Positions 1-7,370 of a stretch of 21,992 bases of DNA are shown here, piece by piece. The stretch covers positions 1 to 21,992 of the forward strand of contig CAMWUU010000009.1 in the NCBI GenBank assembly GCA_947177515.1, given 5' to 3'. The translations under genes were made by a program, and so were the position numbers. The DNA comes from an uncultured Lachnospiraceae bacterium (GTDB taxonomy: Bacteria; Bacillota; Clostridia; Lachnospirales; Lachnospiraceae). The notes beneath the pieces are model-generated. The model made no database searches and was not told the origin of the DNA. It saw only the letters and a list, made by a program, of their open reading frames with translations. Every line of letters begins with the position of its first letter. The stretch's first letter is position 1.

Positions 1-25
1 TGTTTTCTTGGTTTGTTTCACAAAC

Positions 26-142
26 CTATTCCTGCCTTGACCGGAAATTTTTGCATTCTTCTTGTCTTTCTTCCATTTCCAAAAACGCCATCAAATCCTC
101 ATTAAAGTCCTTCCCTTGCGGGGTCTGGATGTAGGCAGGTTT
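26..142 (-). pseudogene. C-terminal remnant of a mobile-element protein
   Basis: This minus-strand reading frame has no start of its own. It encodes a tail beginning KPAYIQTPQGKDFNEDLMAF and ends at a TAG at 26-28. The GKDFNEDL motif recalls the end of TOPRIM/DUF3991-type proteins of integrative conjugative elements; that family link is inference from memory. The frame overlaps the ParA fragment that begins at 239 but is shifted by one base, so the two cannot be one protein. The likeliest reading is a deletion that joined the start of parA to the end of a neighbouring gene of the same element. Confidence 0.45.
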
Positions 143-239
143 TCTTCCCCCGCTTTGCCAGCAGGTAGGCTAAAATCATGGCGGTGGCTGATTTGCCAAC
201 ACCGCCCTTCTCGTTCATGATGGCTATGATTTTTGCCAT
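102..239 (-). pseudogene. Truncated ParA-family ATPase, first part only
   Basis: A 45-codon frame starts with ATG at 237-239, preceded by a good AAAGGAG ribosome binding site eight bases upstream. The protein opens MAKIIAIMNEKGGVGKSATA, the deviant Walker A (KGGVGKS) that defines ParA/MinD-type partition ATPases. Similarity to ParA appears to stop after AKRGKKT; instead of the usual hydrophobic strand and DxD motif there is an unrelated tail and a TAA at 102-104. Full ParA proteins are about 250 residues, so this one cannot work. It marks the remains of a plasmid or integrative conjugative element that decayed at this edge. Confidence 0.75.
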
Positions 240-307
240 TCGCTGTTCTCCTTTCGTGGTTTTCTGGGTAAAGGTTTTCCCCTAGGTAAGTGGGGATGGG
301 TAAATAG

Positions 308-371
308 GATAAAAAAATAGGACTTAATCGGTAAAACCCTTAAATGAAAGGATTTCTGATTAAGTCCTATT
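308..371 (-). terminator. Long hairpin terminator after the kinase-like gene
   Basis: Two perfect 14-base arms, AATAGGACTTAATC at 316-329 and GATTAAGTCCTATT at 358-371, flank a 28-base loop. The loop can itself form an inner stem of about 8 bp (AAATCCTT with AAGGGTTT, one G-T pair). Read on the minus strand the hairpin is followed at once by a run of seven T, the form of a Rho-independent terminator. It lies about 90 bases past the stop of the gene at 464-1351 and upstream of the ParA remnant. Confidence 0.7.
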
Positions 372-463
372 ATACAGCATCATAGCAAGATATTGCACCT
401 ATTATTTCTCCATTTTGCAAATAAAGGAAAATATCATTTATTTTATCTATGACTTGAAAATAG

Positions 464-1351
464 TTATATATTATTTTCTTGCATATTGCAGCATCCAAAC
501 AACTTAAGTATTGCAAGTGAATTGCTTAGCTGCTTTTCCAGGATTCCATTATTTAATAATGCGGTTTTGCACTTTTCATAAATAGTTTTATTATCCATGG
601 CAAGCTGACGTAATTTTTCATCGTCAATTATAGAAATAGCCTTTTCGTCCAACGCAAAATCTGGAAGCAGCTTTGTCCCTACCGCAAGATGACAGGGCGT
701 AAAGCCGTAATATGCGGCAATTTCCTTCCCATCCATTTTATTTTCAACTAATCCGTATTTATAATCAGTGTGAGAATCAAGGTCAATAAACTGAAAGCCA
801 TCGATATCGTCATAGAAAAAATTGCTTTTCCCATTGAAATCTATTAAAATATCGTTATTTAATAAAATGATAATATCCCTTATGAATTTGTCAAAGTGAT
901 TTTGCGGTACTTTGGATATTAGGTTCGTCCTGGAAATAACATATTCTTTCGCATCAATATCACTTGAAAGATATGCAAAATGAGGCTTGCCAACATAATA
1001 TTCTTTCATAATTGAATCATCATAAAGCTCCGCGCCTTTTGCCCGTGATTGAATTATATAGCCATTTCCATTTTCGCTGTTTGGCTCAACACAATATCCA
1101 AGTATAGGAACAACCGCAACACCCTGTTCTTTTAAATCCATAAGAGTTTTAATTAATTCGTCAAAATAAGCAAGGTTATCATCGCGTGTCGTAACATTCC
1201 TAAGTTTGATTTTAGAAGCCTTTAATACCGCATATTCATCAATTAAATATGCTTGCCTATCAACGCCGCGTTTTGCGGCTTTCATTTCTTTCATTTGAGA
1301 TAACAGCCCCCTTGCTTTTTCGGGCTTGATATAAAAATATTTTTCTTCCAT
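464..1351 (-). CDS. Kinase-like fold protein, uncharacterised (295 aa)
   Basis: I do not recognise a named family, but the layout suggests a protein-kinase/APH-type phosphotransferase fold. AVLKASKI around K44 resembles the ATP-anchoring strand-3 lysine. DILIDFNGKSN (D171, N177) resembles a catalytic loop, and FQFIDLDSH (D190, D192) resembles the metal-binding DFG-like loop. No signal peptide or membrane segment is evident. I chose the start at 1351 (MEEKYFYIKPEK) rather than the in-frame ATG 18 codons upstream, because AGAAAGG lies 12 bases before it and the extra 18 residues look like translated AT-rich leader. The gene is richer in A+T than the core genes. It sits between decayed mobile-element pieces and ends before a strong terminator, so it may have arrived as cargo. 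Confidence 0.6.
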   Translation of the reverse strand: MEEKYFYIKPEKARGLLSQMKEMKAAKRGVDRQAYLIDEYAVLKASKIKLRNVTTRDDNLAYFDELIKTLMDLKEQGVAVVPILGYCVEPNSENGNGYIIQSRAKGAELYDDSIMKEYYVGKPHFAYLSSDIDAKEYVISRTNLISKVPQNHFDKFIRDIIILLNNDILIDFNGKSNFFYDDIDGFQFIDLDSHTDYKYGLVENKMDGKEIAAYYGFTPCHLAVGTKLLPDFALDEKAISIIDDEKLRQLAMDNKTIYEKCKTALLNNGILEKQLSNSLAILKLFGCCNMQENNI

Positions 1352-1466
1352 TTCAAAACAGCGCCTTTCTATAATATTTTTATATATTTGACTATAAATG
1401 AGCAAATTTGAAATTTTACCAAAGTTACTAAAAATGGCTTAAAACGAAAGACATCACGCCTCTGTG

Positions 1467-1538
1467 GGTGTATACTGTTTCTGCTAAGAAATACAATAAC
1501 CTACAAAGGATGATGTCGTATAGAAAACAGTATATACC
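1467..1538. repeat. Inverted repeat with about 39-base loop
   Basis: GGTGTATACTGTTTCT at 1467-1482 is nearly complementary to AGAAAACAGTATATACC at 1522-1538, with one bulged A and one G-T pair. There is no T-run after it, so it is not an obvious terminator. Its loop and right arm hold a plausible AAAGG plus ATGATG start that opens only an 18-codon plus-strand frame ending at a TAA. It may be the end of a lost insertion sequence or a small non-autonomous element; I could not assign a family. Confidence 0.35.
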
Positions 1539-1570
1539 ATTCAGAGCTGCTTTACAACTGCTTTAAAAAA

Positions 1571-1777
1571 TTAAGTCTGTGCCGGATCTTTCCACAGACG
1601 GCCATGAAACATATCATGGCCATACTGATATCCGTCTTTTCTCATTTTATAAAAACATTCATTATATATTTTCATATATTCATTCCAGTATCTTTTTAAA
1701 AAAGGGACACAAATTATGTCATTTCGATACTCCAATGTTTTATCACATACCATTTCATATGCAATTATTTCTTTCAT
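1571..1777 (-). pseudogene. GNAT N-acetyltransferase, N-terminal fragment
   Basis: The 68-codon frame begins MKEIIAYEMVCDKTLEYRND and contains FLKRYWNEYMKIYNECFYKM. This matches the usual opening of a clostridial GNAT family (a YxxIYNECFYEMRK pattern just before the acetyl-CoA-binding core). A normal AGGAG site precedes the ATG by about nine bases, so the front end is intact. After MRK the sequence changes to an unrelated tail ending KDPAQT. The acetyl-CoA-binding motif A is absent, whereas full GNATs are about 150-180 residues. The gene is therefore truncated and surely inactive as an acetyltransferase. An inverted repeat lies just beyond its stop, perhaps linked to the event that cut it. 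Confidence 0.6.
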
Positions 1778-1954
1778 CTATGTTTCTCCTAAAAATCAAG
1801 TTACTTATAATCAGCTTATCCACCCATATTACATGATCCTAGCACCATGTATTTTTTCACTAAAAAAATATTTAACAGACTATATGTTTACAGCCCACAC
1901 CCCATTTAATTTTAAAATTTAAAAATGCTTCTCCGTTATTCCCACCGGCTTGTT

Positions 1955-2722
1955 TTACCCAAATGCTTCAAATGCTGCAACCACCCTGATCATATCATAC
2001 TCAAAATTCTTTCTGCCGTACAGATCCAAAAAATAATCCGTATATTTTTCTGTTCCCAGATTATGCTGCAACGACCAAAGCGCCCAATACAAGTCAATAT
2101 GCTTATCCCCAGCCCCCGCCATTGCCAGGTCAATAAAACAGGAAAATTTTCCATTCTTTACCATAATATTCGGCAAACAGAAATCGCCATGTATCAAAGT
2201 ATCATGTTTCAGGCGGTGCTTATTTTCCTGCATAAGCTCCCATGCTTCCTCCTTTGAAGAAATCATAAATCCCGGCATCAGAATACTCCCGTCATAATCC
2301 CCCTTACCGCTTATAAGCGCAGCCTGGCAGCTCTCATAAGCAGCGGAATCCGGCAGATCTAAAAGCGGCATGGAATGAAGCATTTTCATTGCCTCGGCCA
2401 TCACGCCGCATAATTGTTTTGGATCATCAAGACAGGAAAGGCAGTCCTCCCCCTTAGCGGCTTCTGTCAGCATATAATCCCGATCGCCCCCGATATAGCA
2501 AACCACTTTAACGCCAAGCCCGTTTTCATAAAACCAGCCCGCCATCAATGCTTCGCGTAAAAGCGTCCCTCTTTCCCCAACCTTTAAATAATAGCCGGAG
2601 GAAATATAATAGACTTTCGCCCTCGGACTCGAACTGCTGTCATAAATCTTTGCGCCCACCAAATAAGGATGCAGTTCCTTTGGAAAGTCGGGAATATTAA
2701 TTTTCGTTTCCGTTTTTTGCAT
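1955..2722 (-). CDS. APH(3')-like aminoglycoside phosphotransferase family protein
   Basis: This 255-residue protein belongs to the APH/choline-kinase-like superfamily, whose APH(3') members inactivate aminoglycosides by ATP-dependent phosphorylation in the cytoplasm. YYLKVG (K47) and LLREA (E57) fit the ATP-binding lysine and its glutamate partner. LIHGDFCLPNIMV (H178, D180, N185) is the Brenner catalytic motif. CFIDLAMAGAGDKHIDL (D198) is the metal-binding segment and is close to the IDLGRxGxAD pattern of true APH(3') enzymes, though the usual GR is changed to AM. Length is slightly under the 260-270 typical of APH(3'). A weak GGAG site precedes the ATG at 2722. Family is secure; the substrate could be an aminoglycoside or another hydroxylated compound. 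Confidence 0.8.
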   Translation of the reverse strand: MQKTETKINIPDFPKELHPYLVGAKIYDSSSSPRAKVYYISSGYYLKVGERGTLLREALMAGWFYENGLGVKVVCYIGGDRDYMLTEAAKGEDCLSCLDDPKQLCGVMAEAMKMLHSMPLLDLPDSAAYESCQAALISGKGDYDGSILMPGFMISSKEEAWELMQENKHRLKHDTLIHGDFCLPNIMVKNGKFSCFIDLAMAGAGDKHIDLYWALWSLQHNLGTEKYTDYFLDLYGRKNFEYDMIRVVAAFEAFG

Positions 2723-2755
2723 AATTTTTCCATTTCTCCGCCTGCTTTGCCCAGC

Positions 2756-3661
2756 TTATACCCTCTTATATTTTTCCGCCATCATAAAATACACACATAT
2801 CTTATATCCCGCATAACCATACATGTGATCTAAACCACTGTATGTATAACTTAGATATGCCTTAAGAAAACCATTTTTTTTCAAATGCTTTGTCCCAACA
2901 GTTACAAGATTGACAGCGATATGCCTGCCACGCCATCCTTCGCGGACAGCCACGCAGCCAACGCTGCCAAGTCCCTTCTCTGCATCCTCCGTCCCAATGA
3001 TTAGTGCCCCTATCACCTCATTACCTGAAACTGCAATCAGTACCCCCACTCCCTTCCCTTCCTGATACAGGATATCGTCCCTGTAATATCCGGTAAATTC
3101 CGGGTACGCGTCATCCATGCAGGCACAGACCGCATCCTTATCACCAAGCGATGCAAAACGGTATGTAATCCCATCAATCTCCACACCGGCATCATACCCC
3201 TCCCGCTCAAATTCATTCAGCGAAAACCGCATGTCAAAACAATTACAACCCCATGAATGCACATAACCCCTATGTGTGAAAAAATCACTCGCCGTTTCAT
3301 CCAGACCCGGATACAATTTTTCATTTTCTGCTGGGAAATAGCACTTTGATGTTGGTACACCCGGTGCGAGGTAATCAAATCCGACCCCCACATTGATTTT
3401 TTCAAACCCTTTTTCCCATATAGCATCCTCCGCCTTTTTTAACAGTTCGCTTCCAATCCCCTGCCCGCGGTATTCCTGATCTACGCAAAGCATTAATATC
3501 GTACTTTGGTTTACAACCGCCGCACCGATCAGCCGGTTCTTTTCATCCCTCCTTGCAATCACCATATTTTCCTTATGCCCTAAAATCCGCTGAACCGATA
3601 ACCCATTCCTCTCAACATAGGGAAAATTCCTCTCAAAAATATCCGTCAGTTCCTGTACCAT
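2756..3661 (-). CDS. Two-domain GNAT N-acetyltransferase
   Basis: The 301-residue protein carries two GNAT folds in tandem. The first has a canonical acetyl-CoA pyrophosphate loop, DQEYRGQGIGSELL (about residues 61-74), after a beta strand reading TILMLCV. The second has the poorer EGWRGRHIAVNLV (about 244-256), in which the usual R/Q-x-x-G-x-G/A loop is altered, so it may be a structural rather than catalytic half. Such tandem GNATs include aminoglycoside and antibiotic acetyltransferases as well as protein acetylases; the substrate cannot be read from sequence. An AAGGGGG site sits five bases before ATG 3661. It ends 33 bases upstream of the APH-like gene, so the two are probably co-transcribed. 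Confidence 0.8.
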   Translation of the reverse strand: MVQELTDIFERNFPYVERNGLSVQRILGHKENMVIARRDEKNRLIGAAVVNQSTILMLCVDQEYRGQGIGSELLKKAEDAIWEKGFEKINVGVGFDYLAPGVPTSKCYFPAENEKLYPGLDETASDFFTHRGYVHSWGCNCFDMRFSLNEFEREGYDAGVEIDGITYRFASLGDKDAVCACMDDAYPEFTGYYRDDILYQEGKGVGVLIAVSGNEVIGALIIGTEDAEKGLGSVGCVAVREGWRGRHIAVNLVTVGTKHLKKNGFLKAYLSYTYSGLDHMYGYAGYKICVYFMMAEKYKRV

Positions 3662-3729
3662 GTTTCCCCCTTCTTCTTATTGATCACTTACCCATTTCCT
3701 GTCACTACCTCTTGACTGCATCCGCGGTC

Positions 3730-4392
3730 TTAATCCCGCCACTCAACAACATCCTTAAAATCCTTCCTAGGTCTTGCATTTGGCGCTTCATCCGCAAAGC
3801 CTATCGCCAGGGCTGCAAACAACTCCCCCTTTGCGCCCAGCCACTCATCCAGCTCCCTTTGCACAAAAAACGTATCGCAGATCCACAGGCTGCCAAGCCC
3901 CAAATCCGTCGCTGTTAAGACCATATTTTCAATCGCCGCCCCAATGGACTGCGTATTACAGATTTCTGCAATCCGGTCTTCCTCCGAAAATCCGCTCTTC
4001 GCTTCCCATGCTTTAATGTCTGCCGCAGGCGGACATTTCATTTCTCCCTCTTCTTCCCAGTGCACACCCTGCAATTCCTTTGCGAGCGGATTGATTATAA
4101 AAATCACCACAGGAGCCTGTTTCATAATACTAAACGTATATTCCGCGCTATCAAGGTAGCAGGCGCTTTTTGCAAGAAACGGCTTTCTTCTTTCACGCTC
4201 AAGCCCTTTGACTAGTGCCGCAAGCATTTCCTCCCGCGCACCCTTTGTAACAACAACAAATTTCCACGGCTGACGATTTTTTGCGGATGGTGCAAGAATC
4301 CCCGCCCTAATAATTTCCTCGATCATGGAACGCGGCACGGGTCTATCCTGATATTTCCGGACGCTGCGTCGGTCAGTAATCGCCTGTATCAT
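3730..4392 (-). CDS. Nitroreductase-family flavoprotein
   Basis: This 220-residue protein is a member of the FMN-dependent nitroreductase family, whose members use NAD(P)H to reduce nitro compounds, quinones or related electrophiles. DRRSVRKYQDRPV near the N-terminus is the phosphate-binding signature. PSAKNRQPWKF (35-45) is the conserved second FMN contact. SIGAAIENMVLTATDLGLGSLWI (about 149-171) is the helix and loop that close the flavin pocket. The start at 4392 (MIQAITDRRS) is favoured over an upstream ATG, because a GGGGGG run lies nine bases in front of it. It is followed 68 bases on by the tandem GNAT gene. The family is clear; the natural substrate is unknown. Confidence 0.9.
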   Translation of the reverse strand: MIQAITDRRSVRKYQDRPVPRSMIEEIIRAGILAPSAKNRQPWKFVVVTKGAREEMLAALVKGLERERRKPFLAKSACYLDSAEYTFSIMKQAPVVIFIINPLAKELQGVHWEEEGEMKCPPAADIKAWEAKSGFSEEDRIAEICNTQSIGAAIENMVLTATDLGLGSLWICDTFFVQRELDEWLGAKGELFAALAIGFADEAPNARPRKDFKDVVEWRD

Positions 4393-4490
4393 AATACTGC
4401 TTCCCCCCTTTTTGTTTTCCATATTTTTAAAAAGAATCGACCAGGTTACTGTTTTTTATCCTCTTATCACGCCGTTTTATTTTTCCTGAT

Positions 4491-5366
4491 CTACAGATCC
4501 CACAAACTCATCTGCGCACTTTCCATCTTATCCTCAAACCTGTGCAAATACTCAAAAATCCGGTCATTGTCATGAACCATCCCGTACCGGCTGCATGTAT
4601 CGTGAAAAAAGTGCATCAGTTCCTTATTTTTCGGACTATCTATCATATATTGGTTTTTGTACATTTGGATATATTTCTCCTTTAATCCCGGAAACAACCG
4701 GTCTAACTGCGCATAAAAATATTCCCGGTTTCCTTCGCGCAGTGTTAACCCCATCGAAAAGCAGATCACCCCATAAACTCCCGCCTCCCCACACATTTCA
4801 AGTATGCCTGAAATATTCTCCCGTGTGTCATTAAGAAATGGGAGGATGGGGGAGAGCCACACAACCGTGGGGATTCCCGCCGCCCTAAACTCCTTTAATG
4901 CTGCAAAACGCCCGCCCGTCGTGCTAACTGCCGGCTCGATTTTCCTGCACAATTCCTCATCGCAGGTCGTTAACGTCATCTGCACAACAGCCTTCGTTTT
5001 CCGGTTAATCTTTTGCAGAAGGTCAAGATCACGCAGCACACGGCTGGATTTTGTATGAACTGCTGCCCCGAAGCCGTATCTGTCAATCAATTCAAGCGCC
5101 TTCCTGACATTGCCAAGCTTTATTTCCAAAGGCAGGTACGGGTCTGTCATAGCCCCCGTACCAATCATACATTTTTTCCGTTTGTGTTTCAATACCTGCT
5201 CTAGAAGTTGTATGGCATTTTCCTTTACCTCAATGTCCGTAAAATCATGCTCCATATGGTAGCACCTGCTGCGGGAATCGCAGTAAATGCAGCCATGCAG
5301 ACAGCCACGGTACAGGTTCATACCATTCTGTGCTGACAGAATTCCTTTGACTTTTACAAAGTGCAT
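4491..5366 (-). CDS. SPL-family radical SAM protein
   Basis: This 291-residue radical SAM protein belongs to the spore photoproduct lyase-like group (COG1533, often labelled DNA repair photolyase). The CLHGCIYC motif (C22, C26, C29) supplies the 4Fe-4S cluster that cleaves S-adenosylmethionine. The segment IGTGAMTDPYLPLE and the VHTKSSRVLRDLDLL stretch fit the SPL-like TIM-barrel core. I do not see enough to claim true spore photoproduct lyase activity. The last residues, QMSLWDL, resemble the QLSLF-type peptide that binds the beta sliding clamp, which would suit a DNA-repair role. The start at 5366 is set by GGAGGA six bases upstream; a longer in-frame start lacks such a site. The ClbS-like gene ends 75 bases upstream. 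Confidence 0.85.
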   Translation of the reverse strand: MHFVKVKGILSAQNGMNLYRGCLHGCIYCDSRSRCYHMEHDFTDIEVKENAIQLLEQVLKHKRKKCMIGTGAMTDPYLPLEIKLGNVRKALELIDRYGFGAAVHTKSSRVLRDLDLLQKINRKTKAVVQMTLTTCDEELCRKIEPAVSTTGGRFAALKEFRAAGIPTVVWLSPILPFLNDTRENISGILEMCGEAGVYGVICFSMGLTLREGNREYFYAQLDRLFPGLKEKYIQMYKNQYMIDSPKNKELMHFFHDTCSRYGMVHDNDRIFEYLHRFEDKMESAQMSLWDL

Positions 5367-5441
5367 GGGATTCCTCCATCTCCCTGCCCGCTTCAGTGGG
5401 CATACCAATCAAACGTGAAACATTTCCATTCAACCTTTCCC

Positions 5442-5978
5442 CTATCTTAAGATCTTCCGGTGCGATTTCAACTTTTTCAGCGCCCATTCATAATGGCTGG
5501 AGGTGTTTGAAACAAAATATGAACCCAGTGCATTGTCCCCGCACCATGGAAATATTCCGCGCGAAAAAAGCTCTTCCTGCGAATATTGCTCCATCAGTGC
5601 CATCATCTTATCATGAGATTCCTTTAATGCCTTTTTCGCATCTTCCAGTGACGTATTTTGATGCTTCTTGAAAAATTCCATATTCATGTCGCCATATGTC
5701 CGCCAGTTGTAAGGGTCCGGAAGAAGCGGCTTGTTTTCCCCCTTCTTATTTGCATCAACCCATTTTAATACAAGGTTATGCCACTCATTTAAATGAATCA
5801 GCACATCGCGCAGGTTTTTATCCCTGCCCCAGTGACGCTCCTTCTTAGAAGGAATTCCCGAAAAATCAAAGGTTGTTGATAATTCCTTTTGGGTCATGGA
5901 GGTAATAAAATTGTCCAGCTCCTCAAATTTTTTTGCTGCGGCCTGCAGTAATTCCGGTTTGTTGGTTGGTCTTGCCAT
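5442..5978 (-). CDS. ClbS/DfsB-family (DUF1706) four-helix protein
   Basis: At 178 residues this matches the ClbS/DfsB family. ClbS of colibactin producers is a cyclopropane hydrolase that destroys the genotoxin's warhead; most other members are uncharacterised. Visible family marks are MARPTNKPELLQAA at the start, then HWGRDKNLRDVLIHLNEWH (49-67) and DPYNWRTYGDMN, on a mostly helical DinB-like scaffold. The start at 5978 is fixed by AAAGGAG seven bases upstream, and an earlier in-frame ATG lacks a site. A 19-base palindrome lies about 165 bases upstream and overlaps a possible -35 box, so the gene is probably controlled by a DNA-binding regulator, perhaps the WYL protein encoded just before it. 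Confidence 0.85.
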   Translation of the reverse strand: MARPTNKPELLQAAAKKFEELDNFITSMTQKELSTTFDFSGIPSKKERHWGRDKNLRDVLIHLNEWHNLVLKWVDANKKGENKPLLPDPYNWRTYGDMNMEFFKKHQNTSLEDAKKALKESHDKMMALMEQYSQEELFSRGIFPWCGDNALGSYFVSNTSSHYEWALKKLKSHRKILR

Positions 5979-6011
5979 GTCTTTTCTCCTTTTTTTAATT
6001 ATTTTTTGCAT

Positions 6012-6323
6012 CGCCTTACAGAATACTTAGCCTTCCACAATACAGCCCTACTAGCTTCTGTAAGCCAGCGCACAAATCTGCACAAGTTCCGCTATAACGG
6101 CACCCGTCTGTGCTCTTCTGAACAAAGCATAACATACAAATCCTGACAGAGTATGTCAGGTATTATCCGGAATTTTTATTGTGTCTTGTTTTATATTCCT
6201 GCAATCACCTTTCCAATCTGTTCCTACCACATAAAAGGCCTGTCCCGATTTCGCACCGACCCACTCTTTTTCTTCCTTTAAAAGCACATGCGAAAATTTA
6301 TCCCCTTATCCACATAACCCGAC
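6012..6323. other. Intergenic region ahead of the ClbS-like gene
   Basis: About 310 bases without a credible gene separate the WYL regulator from the ClbS-like gene. Apart from the palindrome and weak promoter described separately I see no repeat, RNA element or strong terminator. A plus-strand frame across 6179-6481 exists but lacks a good ribosome binding site and mostly overlaps the WYL gene. Confidence 0.5.
6142..6160. promoter_or_regulatory. Palindromic operator candidate before clbS-like gene
   Basis: CCTGACA-GAGTA-TGTCAGG is a perfect 7-base inverted repeat with a 5-base spacer, the size of a dimer-binding operator. Read on the minus strand, CTGACA in one arm could serve as a -35 box, with TATGTT 18 bases on as a weak -10, so a protein bound here would directly affect transcription of the ClbS-like gene. 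No second copy of the palindrome was noticed elsewhere in the window. The neighbouring WYL protein is the obvious candidate binder, which is inference. Confidence 0.5.
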
Positions 6324-7295
6324 TCACTTTTTATACTCCTTATATTTCTCATACAATTCCATCACTTTCACCGTCAAACGCTCCCGCAAATATATGGGCT
6401 CGAGCACTTCCACCTGCGTCCCAAAGGAAAGCAGGAAAGACACCACCCAATCATCCACAGGCATCGGTGCGGCTACAATAAGATCCCCACCTTCTGCACT
6501 TACCTGCCTCTCCTCAAATTCATCAAAGACACGATAAGCAATTTCCCGCGGAAAACGCAGACGCACCAGTGGCAGCTCCTCTGCTTTTGTGCGCGGTACC
6601 CTTCCATCCGTTCCGTCCTCCCTAGCTTCCTGCGTTGCCATCCTTTTACCCGAGCCGATTTTTATTTCCGCTCCCCATCCGGCAGGCGGCGTAAATCTCT
6701 CCTGAAGCAACTCCCATTCCAGAATCCGATTCAATTTAAACAGACGGAAAGCTTTTTTTTCGGCACACCATGCTTTTAAATACCATGCCCTTGACTTGTA
6801 GGATAATTTCAACGGCCACACCGTCCGGATACTCTCCTCCCCATCGGTGCCTGCATAGGCAATCCGCACACACCTGTGATAGATCACGGCCTGTTTTAGC
6901 AATTCAAATTTTTCGTTATCCTGTGTCTGCTCCCCCCACCTTGAAAAATCAACCTCATACCATTCCTCCAACGAAACCTGGAACAAGGCAGAAAGCTTCT
7001 GCAAAAGCGCCGCATCGTAGGCTCCCGCCGCTGACAGGCTCATAAGCGCGGACAATAACTCCTTCTTCTCCTGCTCGGATAAAAGCAAACGGCTTAAAAC
7101 AAAATCTTCCATCATCCGCACGCCGCCGTTTCTTCCCCGCTCCACATATACAGGGATTCCTGCGTCACTCAAAGCATCCATATCCCGGTAAATTGTCCGC
7201 TCGGATACCTCTAGTTTTTTTGCCAGTTCGGGGATGGTGATCTGCCCTTTTTCCAAGAGAAGATAAACAATCCTAAACAGCCTGCCTTCCCGCAT
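6324..7295 (-). CDS. HTH/WYL-domain transcriptional regulator
   Basis: This 323-residue regulator is of the YafY/PafC-like type. Residues 1-60 form a winged helix-turn-helix (ITIPELAKKLEVSERTIYRD followed by the wing GRNGGV). A WYL domain follows from about residue 130, containing the name-giving motif in RAWYLKAW (171-173) and the ligand-facing FRLFKLNRI stretch, with a C-terminal WCX-like extension. WYL domains sense small ligands or nucleic acid and often control DNA-damage or phage-defence genes. The ATG at 7295 has AAAGGAGG upstream, whereas an earlier in-frame ATG has none. It lies 75 bases after the ADP-ribosylglycohydrolase and before the ClbS-like gene. It may also regulate itself. 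Confidence 0.88.
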   Translation of the reverse strand: MREGRLFRIVYLLLEKGQITIPELAKKLEVSERTIYRDMDALSDAGIPVYVERGRNGGVRMMEDFVLSRLLLSEQEKKELLSALMSLSAAGAYDAALLQKLSALFQVSLEEWYEVDFSRWGEQTQDNEKFELLKQAVIYHRCVRIAYAGTDGEESIRTVWPLKLSYKSRAWYLKAWCAEKKAFRLFKLNRILEWELLQERFTPPAGWGAEIKIGSGKRMATQEAREDGTDGRVPRTKAEELPLVRLRFPREIAYRVFDEFEERQVSAEGGDLIVAAPMPVDDWVVSFLLSFGTQVEVLEPIYLRERLTVKVMELYEKYKEYKK

Positions 7296-7370
7296 GGAAT
7301 CCCTCCTTTCCCCATAATTTTCCAAAAACAAATCCAAAAGAATCCCTTTCAGACCTTTTAAAATCCTTAC

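Noticed and set aside
1484..1558. Plus-strand start AAAGGATGATG leading to an 18-codon frame within the inverted repeat region
   Set aside because: Too short and matching no known transposase start; treated only as part of the inverted repeat.
5245..5487. Minus-strand 80-codon frame between the ClbS-like and SPL-like genes
   Set aside because: It overlaps both real genes in another frame and has no ribosome binding site.
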